From positions 31,927,493 to 31,991,492 of the forward strand of contig NC_044573.1 of assembly GCF_901933205.1 (NCBI RefSeq): a stretch of DNA of 64,000 nt. The letters are read 5' to 3'. The stretch comes from Camarhynchus parvulus. Taxonomy: Eukaryota; Chordata; Aves; Passeriformes; Thraupidae. Positions 37,595 through 48,399 of this stretch are shown one piece after another. Numbering within the stretch: the first letter of the stretch is position 1; each line of letters begins with the position of its first letter. The position numbers and the translations under genes were made by a program. The notes beneath the pieces are model-generated. The model saw only the letters and a program-made list of their open reading frames with translations, was not told the DNA's origin and searched no databases.

Positions 37595-37875
37595 GTTCCA
37601 AGTGTTTCTGCCAAAAGAAGGAAATGAAATGAGCAAGTCAACAGAAAATTCCACTTGTCAAACACCATTTGCTTACGACTACGGCTTTGTTAAGGGAACT
37701 TGCATTCGGACAAGTTACCCGAAGGAAACAATTCGCCTTTGCGGTGGGATAACCCTCGTGCCCGGCAAGGACTCCTGGTCGCGACAGCTGTGGTCCTCAA
37801 ATGAGCGAACAGGAAAAAAACCCAAAGCCACTTCTGACACTTACAAATTATATCTCCTGAATAATGCATGACTCA
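37595..37875. promoter_or_regulatory. CpG-retaining unique block with an 89-codon open frame
   Basis: Scattered CpGs (CTACGACTACGGC, GTTACCCGAAGG, ATTCGCC, GTCGCGACAG) are retained inside AT-rich DNA, which suggests constraint. One + strand frame is open for 89 codons (37602-37871) but does not start at an ATG I would favour, has no recognisable domain and has no clear flanking splice sites. I favour a conserved regulatory element over an exon. A conserved short exon or micropeptide is the alternative. Confidence 0.35.
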
Positions 37876-38048
37876 TCCAGATTGGCTACAGGAGGGGGGT
37901 ATGGGGGGGATGCTTTTTCAATGGACAACCAGACGGATGAGGATTGTATTATAAGAAGAGTTTGACACACCAAGAAGGGAAAAAAAAAAAAAGGCATAAA
38001 AAAGCCCAAGTACTCACACACACTTTGAGATTGACTGTCAAATCATTT

Positions 38049-38058
38049 CACATCTGTA
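38049..38058 (+). promoter_or_regulatory. RP58/ZBTB18 consensus-type site
   Basis: CACATCTGTA matches (A/C)ACATCTG(G/T)(A/C) at all positions. It lies within the 37.6-38.8 kb run of enhancer-like blocks, about 20 kb downstream of the gene. Confidence 0.32.
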
Positions 38059-38559
38059 CCTAAAGCAAACAGACATAATGCTAACAGCTTGCTGGAGCTC
38101 AGAAATGCCACCCACTAATCAGTCCACCTGTGGAATTCTCAGTCCATCTTGCAAGTCGTGTACCCGATTGCCAAGACGCCTGACAAGAAAATGTATATTA
38201 AAATGTTGAGTAAGACTAGAAATACAATGTGGTGTAGTATAAACAGAATGCACTTACTGAGCAGGAAAACAGAGATGCCTTCTAATTCCTCTCGCCATGA
38301 CCCGGTGCCGCTTGCTCCCGTCTTTGCCGGCACTGGATGGCAGAGACTGCTTGCTGCCCGAAAGGCACGTTCACCTCTTGTGCATGATTGTGTCTCCCTC
38401 TGCTTTTGTGCAAAAATAATAAATAAATAACAAAATAACTACTCGCTCTGCAAAGCTCTCTATCCATCTTAATTACTTTTTTTTTTTGGTGCATGGATAT
38501 CATTAACAATGCTTAAATATAGGCGTTGGCAAGATAAGTCTCAGCAAAAAAATTAGTGA

Positions 38560-38765
38560 GAAATAATCTCTCCTGCATGATGAATGCACCCTTTGGGGTA
38601 AAACAAAGAGGTAATTCAAAGGAATGGTTTGTTGAGATGCTGCGTTGCGGGAGCACAATTCTTCCGGGCTAAATTACATTGAGGATTACAGCACCGGATT
38701 GCCAGTCGCTGTTTAATGTGCTGGCAAAATGATCATTTTGCTCTTTTCATCTCCAAAAGGAATAT
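38560..38765. promoter_or_regulatory. Candidate conserved non-coding element
   Basis: A unique block mixing CpGs (GCTGCGTTGCGGGAGC, CTTCCGGGC, CACCGGATTGCC) with AT-rich words (AGGTAATTCAAAGG, CTAAATTACATTGAGG, AATGATCATT). It is non-coding and non-repetitive. This is one of the most enhancer-like stretches of the window; conservation is inferred. Confidence 0.38.
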
Positions 38766-39489
38766 AAAGGAATAAAAGGAGAAAGTTTACTGGGATTGTA
38801 AGAGGAGGCAAGAAAGGATGGGGAATGCCCCAGGGAGGATAATTATTCTGTGCAAGGCACCATCAGAAGGTTACAGGGTTTGTGGTGTAGCAGGAGGCGG
38901 CATGGCACGATTAGATGCTTTAGCTTCTCTTTTCTACACATCCTGAGCTTTTCCATTTGCACGGTAGCCGTTTTCTCTCTCTGAGTACAAAATGCTATTT
39001 TAACATCTGTTCTTTTAAGGCTATTTGCTCTGGGAAGGCAGTGTGTTTTGCCATAAATTTAGGTCATTAATTTGTATCTGTTCTTTGTTTATTTAAGAAA
39101 CAGGACAAAAGGGCAGCTGCTGAAACATTTGGCTGTGCCGAGGGGTAGTGGGCTCGGCATGCTGGAGTTGTGTGCACGACCAGCTTGAGTTTGCATCCGC
39201 AGCTAGAGGACAGATCTTTATGGGAAACCTTTGCCAAGGCATGTGGTGCTCCCCTCTCCAGCACAGCTCTGCCTTCCTCATTACCTGCCTGTGGAGGGGC
39301 TGCCGTGCACAGGGACAGGGTGGTGGGGACGTGAATGGGGGCCACATGCTGGTGGCAAAGCAAAAACCTAGAGAGTTGTATGGGTACTCTGGTTTTGCTG
39401 TTGTTTCTGGGAAAGGTTTATAAAGGAATTGTTTTTCAATGTGCTGAGTCAGAGGTCTGCAGTTGGCTACCAAAGGTAATGGGCTACAA

Positions 39490-39665
39490 GCAAGTCTGAC
39501 CCATATAATTAGACATTTATAAACAGAAGCACAATAATACCCAGCAAATTGATTGTTCGCAGCATTTAATGCTCTTAAATTGCTCATTAAGTGCAGAATG
39601 ATTTCAGGGGTATTATTGATATTATGAAGCAATAAAAGAGGGTTTATTTATTCTTGTAAGCCCGA
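39490..39665. promoter_or_regulatory. Candidate conserved non-coding element (homeodomain motifs)
   Basis: A TAATTAG core in CATATAATTAGAC near 39502, GCATTTAATGC near 39562, GCTCATTAAG near 39582 and ATTATTGATATTATG near 39612, with a single CpG. It is unique and non-coding. The clustering of palindromic AT homeodomain words suggests an enhancer. Confidence 0.36.
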
Positions 39666-39669
39666 TGGA

Positions 39670-42600
39670 CTCAAAGAAATTGAATGTGTTTGAAAAGGCC
39701 ATTTTTTGCTTGTAACATATTCTAATATGTTTAATCAGATCAAACAGAAAAAATCACTCAGGTATATTTAAGCATCCTTTATTTCCACCTTCCCATTTGA
39801 TATAGATAAATGGGTGTACCTCAGAGAGCCCAGCATTACCATCTAGGCATGAGAAGGCCAAGTTTCCAGTTAGAGCCAAGAGCTGAAGAAGTGCTGGTGA
39901 GCACACTGACTGGCACACAGTGCCTGCAGCCCAGCTGCAATCCAGCCCTCTGCTGCTCTGTGGGCATGAGGTTTCACTTCTCCCCTGAGCCCACGGAAAC
40001 CAGAGATCTGTGTCAGGTAAGTCACTGCCATGTGTCACTGAGTAAGTTGTTTAGATCTGGTCTGGGTTCTGCTGGGGACAATAGTCTCATGGCAGCAGCA
40101 TCAGACCCAATTTGCAGAACTGGGCCCCAAACCCAGACTCACTATATTCTTCATTGACACTGATCTTTAGAGAAGAAAATTAAAGGCAGTACTGATGGTT
40201 CAAAGTACGTCTCATTACCATTTGTGTTTGGCAAAGAATTTCTCTGATCTTCATTGGGTCTTTATATGCCATAAATCTTAAAGTGCTCTGGGTGCCCAGA
40301 CACACATGGCAGCTCTCAAGGGCAGATTTTTAAACAAATTTAGGCTTTTACTTCCTTAATCAGTGGGAAGGAGCACCTACATGTCTTTATAAATCTGGCT
40401 CTGAATCAGACACTACCGAGGAGCATACTATTCAGCAAAATCCCAGTGTAACTATTTTAAAGGGGATGAAACCAAAGTGTTTTACAAATATATTTGGAGT
40501 TAATACAGCATTTGTTGCAGATCCAGCACCTTAAATACTGAGAGTGAGCATTATTAAAACCTTAACCTTGCCACAGTTTGACTCTAGCACCTCTAGTATC
40601 AAAGTCCTACTGATTGCCACCAGGTTTGAGGTGAAGTTCATTCCTCTTTTCTATTCCCCCTGACCCCACTACCACCCAGCCCTTGGAAGATTTTTTTCTC
40701 GCTTACCCATAAGGCAGGCCCCTCTAGCTGTTCTTTATTTCCAAGGCCCTAGCCAGGTTCATCCCAGATGTGGACATGGCTCAAGACAGGTGGGCTGAGA
40801 GCCAGAAGGAAGCAGGGCTGACTGGGAGAAGGAGCCTGGAAAGCAAGAATGGGCAGCAGTGAAGAAAAAGGGGTGGAGAACTGGCGTTAACAGGAGGCTA
40901 TGGGGTGAGCAGTCCAGGTTGAAGCCCCTAGAAGCAAACACCTGAGAGGGTCAAGGGCTATAGGGGTCAGGCTCAGGGGAACTGAGACTTTAGTTTGGTC
41001 CTCAGCAGACCTTGAGGTCCAACAGACCTTAGTGTGCACCTCTGCTCTGCCCCAGCCTCCCCAAATGGGAGGGAAGTAAAGCTGGGCTGCTGTGAGCAGT
41101 AGATCATCCAGCACAGAAATCTGTAGCAATGCTTGCTTTACAATGTGATGAAGAAACAGTTAAAATTAAATTTCTCCAAGAGCATTTTTGGTGTGAAAGA
41201 GGAAGAAGCAAGGAGATGGGGGGGGGGTCTGCCAGGGTTTCATGTTCTACAGCAAAGGCAGCCCACATGGGTAGTGGAGAGATTTTCCTTTATTGCTGTT
41301 TCCCAGACACTGCTGGCAGAGAATGTGCAAACTTATGTCTTAAAATTGGACTCCTTGGTGGACCACTGAGCAGATCAGTATAAAAGCTGGGGTGGGAGGG
41401 GATGTCACCTCTGCAACCCTGGGATTTTGGAGGGCTTCTTGCTACATGTCTGCTCCAGAACTGGCCATCTGACGATGGACAGTTCATTTTTACCTCTCCA
41501 GGTGATTTGATAAAAGAGAGCAAGAGGCAAAACAAATCAGAAAAAGAAGAGTAAATGAACAGTTCAGGGAATCAAGCTAAGATTGTCCAGCCTTTGTGAA
41601 ATAGGGACCTTCAGGAACACGGAGTGTTTTGTGAAAGATGTGGATGATCGTCGACATATGTTTTAAATTTAATTTTCACTGAAAAATATTATCTGTCTGT
41701 TTCAAATAATACAACATATTGTGAGTGTAAACTATTTCATCTCTGTAACTCAAAGGCTAAAGCCTACAGCTCTTGCTCATTCCTTACTCAAATAACACTC
41801 CTACTTACTTATGGATAAAGAAGAGATTAAGAAAGGAACTAAATGCTGCATGGGTGAGAAGCAGGCCCAGATCTGGGAAATTAATGGTGTGTACTATGGG
41901 AGGTTCGGCTTGTTTTTTAAAGAATTGACTACTCTGTTTGAAACATGTCAGAACTTCTTTGTGGTTTTTGCTTTCTTCAGGTAGAGTGAAAATTAGCAGC
42001 TGGAATGGGAAGATGAAATGTTGAACCAAAATGGCTAATTCTCCATTCAAAAGCAACAGGTGGCTTGCTGAAGGTGACAGAGGCAGTTCCTCTGCTAGCT
42101 GGGAACTCATTTACTGGTTATTACATCCAAGAAAGCAATGTGCTTTGCACATGTAACCTCTCTGCACTTTAACATCCCCATGTGTAACAGGAGAGCAGCT
42201 AAGCACAATACTCAGCTTGCTGAAGCATTTTGGAGTCTTCAAATGAAAGCGTTGCATAGATACATCAGCGCGAGCGTGCGTGTGTGTGTGTGTGTGCAGC
42301 AAAATATACACACATATATGTGCAAATACACAGATGAGGGGGATTTTTTAATTACATGTATTGAATATTTGTATTAATATTTATACTTATATTTAATACA
42401 ATTGTATTTATATTCAATTCCAGTTTCACTCATGTCACCTCCATATAAATGCTCCTTTCAACCTATGTCTCACCATTTTTTCTAGATCATTTTAAAGGAC
42501 TAAAATGTCTGAGTAGATTATTCATTTCATGCAAAAGTCATCTCTTTGAGTACAAAACTTAAAAATGTCTAGTTGAAAAATGTTTAAAGGAAGAAGAATT

Positions 42601-44990
42601 TTAATATCAATAAAGACTGATTTCACTAAATTCTCTGTTGTTGTGATTACCGAAAAGATACACTTTCAAACAGTACCATGTCCTTTCTTTTCTCTGCTAA
42701 CACTTTGAACTTCCTTGCAGTAGCATCAGGAGATTATTCTGTAGGAGATATTTCATGTTTTCTTACTATTTTAAACCAATTTGATTGTATTTGAAGAAGT
42801 GTCCCCTACTCTATTTACATATGGAGCTGTCTCTGAAACATGAGTGAATTTGGCTAGATGCTTTGGGAATAGGTCATGCTCCTACATAATTTTTTTTCTT
42901 CAAACTTGTGTATTTTTCATCAACGACACTTCACAACAGGGAAGAACGGGTGTCAGGTTTCAGTCTCATATGTTCTGTAATTTTACATTCTGTGGCAATG
43001 CCCACGGTGCTGGAATAATTTGAAACAGAACTACAATCTTTCCAAGTTTTGTAGAATAAATGTTTAGAATTGGTAAGAGTTTTGAAATGCAAATGTCAAT
43101 TTTTTTTTCAAACAGTATGTGATTAATTCTTACAGTACTAACAATGCTTGCCTATGCATGGAATCAGTGATGGGGATGGAGATAATATAACTGCAGGTAA
43201 AAGAAATGTGGGTACAATTTTGGACAGTGAACCTGCAGTGCTCATTACTTAAAGGCTGACACCCAGCACTTGAGGAAGTGATGCCAAATTTGGCAATTAA
43301 AAAACATTCCCATACCCCTGAGCTCCCTGGAAAAATGCTCCCCAGGACTGTTGCCATAAACCCTGCCTAACCTCCATGGAGTAACTCCTGCAAACAGGGA
43401 GCACACAGAAACCAGCCTGGAAAGAGTCTTCCCAAGAGGACACCCAAGGACAACCTCAACATTAAATTGCTAGTCATGTGGGGTCATTGGCACCAGAACC
43501 ACTGTGGTTCCATCTTCAGTCAGGGCTGTGGAAGGACAGGGAGGCACGGGCAAGGTGAAGTCTCCTCTTATCAAGAGCTTTGATTCATCCCATTGCAGAC
43601 AATCACAGTGATGGGGGAATTGCCACTTATAGTCTTGATCCACATGAAAAGTAGAGAGGCCAACAGCCTCCTCCTCTTCCTCAATTAGAGGGGCTACTGG
43701 TACCTGCAAGCTGCCTCCAATCCTCTGTGAGCAATGGAATGGGCCAACAGCATCCAGCACTGATGTCTTTCCTACCTGGTAATCTTGATGAGAATCACCA
43801 CATAGGTGGGGAGCTTGATAGCTCTCATCCTACCTGCAACAGCTGGGTTTCACTCCCCTGCACCACCTGGATTTGCTTACCAAGACTCCAGGAAAAGGAG
43901 GAGCCCCCGGGCTCCAGCTGCCGTGTGGGTGGCCAGGGAATCAAGCTGTGTGTTAAGGACAGGTGATGCACAGGCTGCACACAGTAGAAAGACAGGAGAT
44001 GAAACAGGAAGGACAATAAGACTTCCTGGACATGAAGCATTGGAGTGGAGTCCATGTGCTGCTGTCCATGTGCTGTGACAGGTTCAACCACAAGACTGGG
44101 AGGGGCCAGTTCTAACACAGATGATGTCCAGAAAGTCCAGAGGATCACAAGAGGCTTGAAACACCTTTTTAGCTGGACTGCTGCCATCAGTCTTTATAGG
44201 GAACAAGGAGCCATGGACATGGCTTTCATGTCAGAACTCCTTTTAACTTTCCTTCCTTCTCCTGCTTCCTTCAACTGCAACAGAAGAAAGTCTCTCCCAC
44301 TGTTGTTCAAATAATCCCACCATGGTTTTGGTAGCAGCTGCCACACCAAAGAGCCCCCTGTTATATCTTGTTGGGAAGAGTACTCAGCCTCCATAAGCCA
44401 TTAGCTCACACCATCTAAGCATCCTGAGTGCTTGTGCTTTCTGGAGACACTGCTGGGACACCTTCCTCTCCTGAGTGACTGCAGGCAGCAGGCTATTGCA
44501 TAGAAAGAGTGAGGAATGCACCAGTTCCTCGGCTGTGCCAAATCTTTCCATTCCTGTCCCCTTTCCCATCCCTCACATTTGGGGATCATGCTTAAAACAG
44601 GAAAGCAAGTATGAAATTTGCCCCTGGCCCTCCCACCTGGGTTTGTCAGTTTAAAAAAAAAGTGATGGTGGGCATCAGAAATATATGGATTTCCATCAAA
44701 TTTCTCTGGATTTCAGAATTTGTTTTAATTCTAATTCTATTTTAGCCTGAGAGCTTCTCCATTTAATATTTACTATGGCTGTAAAAACAAAAAGGGCTGT
44801 GTGGCAGGCAGAAATGTGATCTTTTAGGCTTTCTCCCATAACGCTTAAATAAAAAGATCCAATCATATCTATGCAGACTGCAAGCCAGTGATGGGTCTTG
44901 CTGCGTCTGCTCCAAGAAGTGACTCCCAGAGGCCACAGCTGGAGTCTCTGCTTTGTAACCGAGCTGCTACACCGCAGTAAGCTTGGCTCT
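39670..44990. other. Intergenic DNA without a supported gene
   Basis: Mixed unique sequence. A (TG)n run lies at 42281-42296 and a POU octamer at 43087-43094. The interval 43.4-44.6 kb is GC-richer and has open frames of 79-120 codons on both strands that match no family I recognise. A short peptide-level resemblance to the CR1 C-terminal region near 44.11-44.17 kb is too weak to call. Confidence 0.5.
42276..42296 (+). repeat. (TG)n dinucleotide repeat
   Basis: CGTGCG is followed by eight TG units and then CAGC. It is a short microsatellite in unique AT-rich sequence. Confidence 0.85.
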
Positions 44991-45039
44991 ACCTGAATCT
45001 TTCCCCTTGGAGATGATGCCACTTAATGCAGCTTTCAAA

Positions 45040-45260
45040 CACAGAGATCATCATCTGTAAATATAACATTTGTCGTCTAAAGACATCAAAAGCCCTTTTT
45101 TTTTTCTTGTAAAGGATGTTCAGTGTAAGAATCAAGAGAGATACATTAAAGATAAGATGGTATTATTATCTACAAACATTAGCTTAAAAGAATAATCTTG
45201 TAAATTGCTAGTGGTTTACTTTATTGAAATCCACTGCAAATGTATCCCAAACCATGCTAT
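45040..45260. promoter_or_regulatory. Candidate conserved non-coding element
   Basis: A unique AT-rich block with CATCATCTGTAAATATAAC near 45048, GTCGTCTAAAGACATC and a long AT-rich tail. It is non-coding. Weak inference from texture only. Confidence 0.25.
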
Positions 45261-45859
45261 CTATACACAGAAGATTATAATTTTTTTTTCATATTTAAGT
45301 TGTAAACAGTAAATTTTGCATTTTAAAGTCCTTCAATGTGTTATTTGGGGATTTATCTTGATGACTTTCCTGATACTTGCAAGGAGTAAAGAATCTGTCT
45401 CTGCTTATAAAGAGAAAACAGCTCATGTGACATGAAGCTTTGTCAAATGCATGAAAAAGCTGCCTGGATTAATTACTCTACTTTTGCTAACACTGAATGC
45501 AAAATTAGTGATTTCAACTGTTTCTTTAAAATACAAAGAGGGTGGAAAAAAAAGGTTCAAATATAATACTGCTGTAAGTCTATATCTACATGACTACAGT
45601 GTCATAGAACAGGATTTAACTGAAAAAAGGAGGAGTTCTAAGTATAACTACAGACACTGAAATGTCTTCAATAAAGATATTGCAGCAGTACAGGTTATTT
45701 CAAACGATAATATAAGTGCAGGATAATTTAAATTAATATAAAAGATCCTTTGGGGGTTGTATTTTTTAATTGCAATTACACAATGAATATTCGATACCCA
45801 TATTTGGTATATAATGAGGATTAAAGCTATATTCCCCAAACAGAGGTTTAATAACAATG

Positions 45860-46260
45860 TAAACTACTGAGAGCTTCATTAGAGTGGCTAAAGTATTAGA
45901 AATTAGATTTAAAGGTGGCCGAGGGGAAAATCGGAAACTTCAAACACCTCTTGTAATATAAATTGCAATATCTAATATAAAACATGAAGAATTGATGTGA
46001 GCCTCGATCAAAGTGCTAAAAAGCTGCCTTTGAAACCAAGCCATCCCCGAATGAAAACCCTGTAGCTAGAGACCCTGCCCTCACCCCGAGGATTAGCGCG
46101 AAAGCGCAGCTCCGGTGGGAGCCCCGCACAGGGATGCGCCGCCGGCCCCCTGGCCGGGCTCCCCCTGCAGCTGCGGAGAGCTCGGAGCGGCTCAGGGCGG
46201 TGGCGGCGCTGCCAAGCATCCCCGCCAAGGCCGGGGATTGCACCACAGACCTTCTCAGCC
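45860..46260. promoter_or_regulatory. AT-rich enhancer-like block adjoining a CpG-rich pocket
   Basis: The first 150 bp are AT-rich with GCTTCATTAGAG, GGCCGAGGGGAAAATCGG and CTAATATAAAAC words. The region then switches near 46.06 kb to a roughly 200-bp CpG-dense patch (GCGCGAAAGCGC, GCGCCGCCGGC, GCGGTGGCGGCGC). No protein is recognisable. The AT-to-CpG transition resembles the ZBTB18 promoter edge in miniature and could mark an enhancer or the start of a non-coding RNA. Confidence 0.32.
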
Positions 46261-47261
46261 TAAGCCCCCACAGCTTTCGCTAAAGAGCAAGTCTCTTGGG
46301 CTGGGAACAAGAGCAGACTCCCACTTTGCAGCACAGCCGTAGAGCACGGTGTGCGATGCTCACTGACCTGTGGTATATGATGTATTATGCAGAGCATTTG
46401 CATTTGCTCCTTCTCCCCGAGTCAGCTGTGAGCCAAATACCTGCCCTGATCCAACAGCAACGCCACTTGCCCAGGACAGAAAGCTCAGCCACTACTGCTC
46501 CCTCTCTGAGAGGGTGCTATGTACATTGCATTGTGCCGATGTACCAAACACTCTCTGAGGCAGCAAAGCACAATCCATCCTCTGCCTCATCCCATTTTAC
46601 AGGGGCAGTTGCAATGCCTAAGGCACTGGTGCAGAGTTGAAGAGCTTTGAAGTCCTAGACTTTTTTCCTATGGTTTCAGTCATTCAAAATGAAGGCCCAT
46701 AATTTTCAGAAAAGGACCTTCACAAAAGTCAGTTATTGGGCTCTAGACAGGTATTAGAAAACACAAAATTAACAACTCCTTTAAGGTTCAGTGGCCTTTC
46801 CAAACTCAGGCTACATATTTTCATAAATATGCCTGCATGCCAGCATCCAGCATCAGGTGCCTTCCTCTGCCCATCTCAGGTCAAACAGAGCAGCTCGCCT
46901 CCTACCAACCAGAAAAGTCTTCCCCACCACACACTGGGGACTCCTGTGCATCACAGTGAGGCCATAGGGCACACATTCCCACTTGCCGGAATCCCATCCT
47001 GCAGTAGGAGATCCTCCTCCAGGCATTTCATAGTGGGATCAGTCTCACAGTAAATAATTATTCCCAGATGCAAATGCATCCAAGGTGTCTCACAGGTTGC
47101 TCCCCTCTGCTCTGACAAAGGCTTTGAGGCAGCTCACATCCTTCAAACACATTTTCTACCACATAAATAAGTCTAAGTACATGCCTGTCTTTTCATGAGC
47201 AGACAGTGTTATTTCCAGCTGCAGCAGTTTGCGTCACTTGGCTAAAAAGCTAAATATACTT

Positions 47262-47285
47262 ATCTATACATCTTTATGTATAGAT
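47262..47285. repeat. Short perfect hairpin (10-bp stem, 4-nt loop)
   Basis: ATCTATACAT (47262-47271) is the reverse complement of ATGTATAGAT (47276-47285), with CTTT between. It lies in alternating AT/TG low-complexity sequence, so it may simply reflect composition. Confidence 0.9.
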
Positions 47286-47369
47286 GTGTGCACGCATGTG
47301 AGTATGTACATGCGCTATATATGGATACATACAGATCTACATGTATGCAATTGTGTGTATTTATGCATA

Positions 47370-47403
47370 TATTTATTTGTCTGCCTTATTTATTTGTCTG
47401 CCT
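47370..47403 (+). repeat. Two perfect tandem copies of a 17-bp unit
   Basis: The unit TATTTATTTGTCTGCCT occurs twice without a mismatch (47370-47386 and 47387-47403). It is a small recent duplication. Confidence 0.95.
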
Positions 47404-47589
47404 TCACCTGTGTGCTGGCCAGGACAGGTGGTCCAGAGCACACATCCTGCCCTACCATAGCAAATGGCATCATCTGGGCCCTCCCTGTCACATGTCACAT
47501 CCAGGAATGAATTATATACCTGCAAAGTGCAAAGCAGCGCCTTCTCTCAGCTCCAGTTGCTTTTGTTTTTACTTCTTTATTAATCATCT

Positions 47590-48320
47590 TCCGCTTATAT
47601 GTGGGAGAAGATTCTGATGATGAATATGTGTTAAATAATTTGCAAGCATTCATTTTTTGTCCTGTTTTTCTGATGTACCAAACTGGCATAAATATTGGCA
47701 AAATTTCCTTTAATCCTCCAAGGGATCCATGCCTTGCTCTCCATCCTGAGTCCTAATCTCTCTAATATGTTGTTGGGTCAGTTATCCAAGATGGAGTGTG
47801 CATATCCTTTCCTGATTAATTTTCTTTCTCTTTCCTTTTTGCCAACATTGCCTTTGATGGGAGAATTGCCCCCTTCCTCTCCACTCATCAGATAAATCTG
47901 TGTCCCACCCTAGACAGAGGGGAGAATGGATGGTGTAGCTAGAATTTTTAGACATGAAGTGGTACCTTTGCGGGTCTCTAATTCACCCTTCCAAGTCTCT
48001 TAATTGCCAACAGAGGTCTTTTTTCCTTCTCATAATGTACAAAATGATCTGCCCTTTTATGATTGCCTTGAGAATATCCCACAAAGCTGACGGTGAGGGA
48101 GCAGATGCCTCATTCAATTCCAAATAGAAGGAAATCTGTTGTCTCAAATAATCCCTAAATTCAGACACTTTCAGCCAGCTATTATCAAGAGACCACATTT
48201 TAAGAGCAGATGTGTTATTAAGGCTGAGAAATGTTATGAGTACTTCGTGATCTGACAAATGAATTCAGGCTATCCAGCATTCCAACATTTGATCTTTTAA
48301 TAATTCAAAAAATGAAATGG
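47590..48320 (-). mobile_element. Decayed L1/Tx1-like LINE ORF2 fragment, minus orientation
   Basis: On the minus strand a 90-codon frame (48258 down to 47983) opens with SDHEVLITFLSLN, followed by WSLDNSWLKVSEFRDYL, FYLELNE, LWDILKAIIKGQII and RRKKDLCWQLRDLE. This is the order found in L1-group ORF2 between the endonuclease 'SDH' motif and the reverse transcriptase. Upstream, after one in-frame stop, FFELLKDQMLECWIA fits the end of the endonuclease domain. Downstream, with further stops, IREIRTQDGEQGMDP fits the 'IRT..DG....DP' segment before the reverse transcriptase. The stops and the lost remainder show a dead, old copy. No reverse-transcriptase catalytic motif is visible. CR1 proteins do not have this layout. 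Assignment is by motif order from memory, not by search. Confidence 0.72.
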
Positions 48321-48341
48321 AAACTGCTGAGCTGGGGGGAA

Positions 48342-48359
48342 GGGGGGGGGGGGGGGGGG
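48342..48359 (+). repeat. G18 homopolymer tract
   Basis: Eighteen uninterrupted G follow GGGGGGAA and precede CAGGGGGG, so some 30 of 35 bases are G. It can form a G-quadruplex on its own strand. It lies just beyond the 5' end of the LINE relic on the minus strand. The exact length may be unreliable, because such tracts are prone to sequencing error. Confidence 0.9.
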
Positions 48360-48399
48360 CAGGGGGGACAGTCCCTTCCAGAAGACGCTGACCTGGAAT

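Noticed and set aside
44105..44170. Possible CR1 remnant (peptide like VQKVQRITRGLKHL)
   Set aside because: The resemblance to the CR1 'VQRRATKMIRGLEHL' block is short, with no supporting flanking blocks.
43470..44187. Minus-strand frames of 96 and 120 codons that might be a retroelement remnant
   Set aside because: No protease, reverse transcriptase, integrase or zinc-knuckle motif is visible and no terminal repeats were found.
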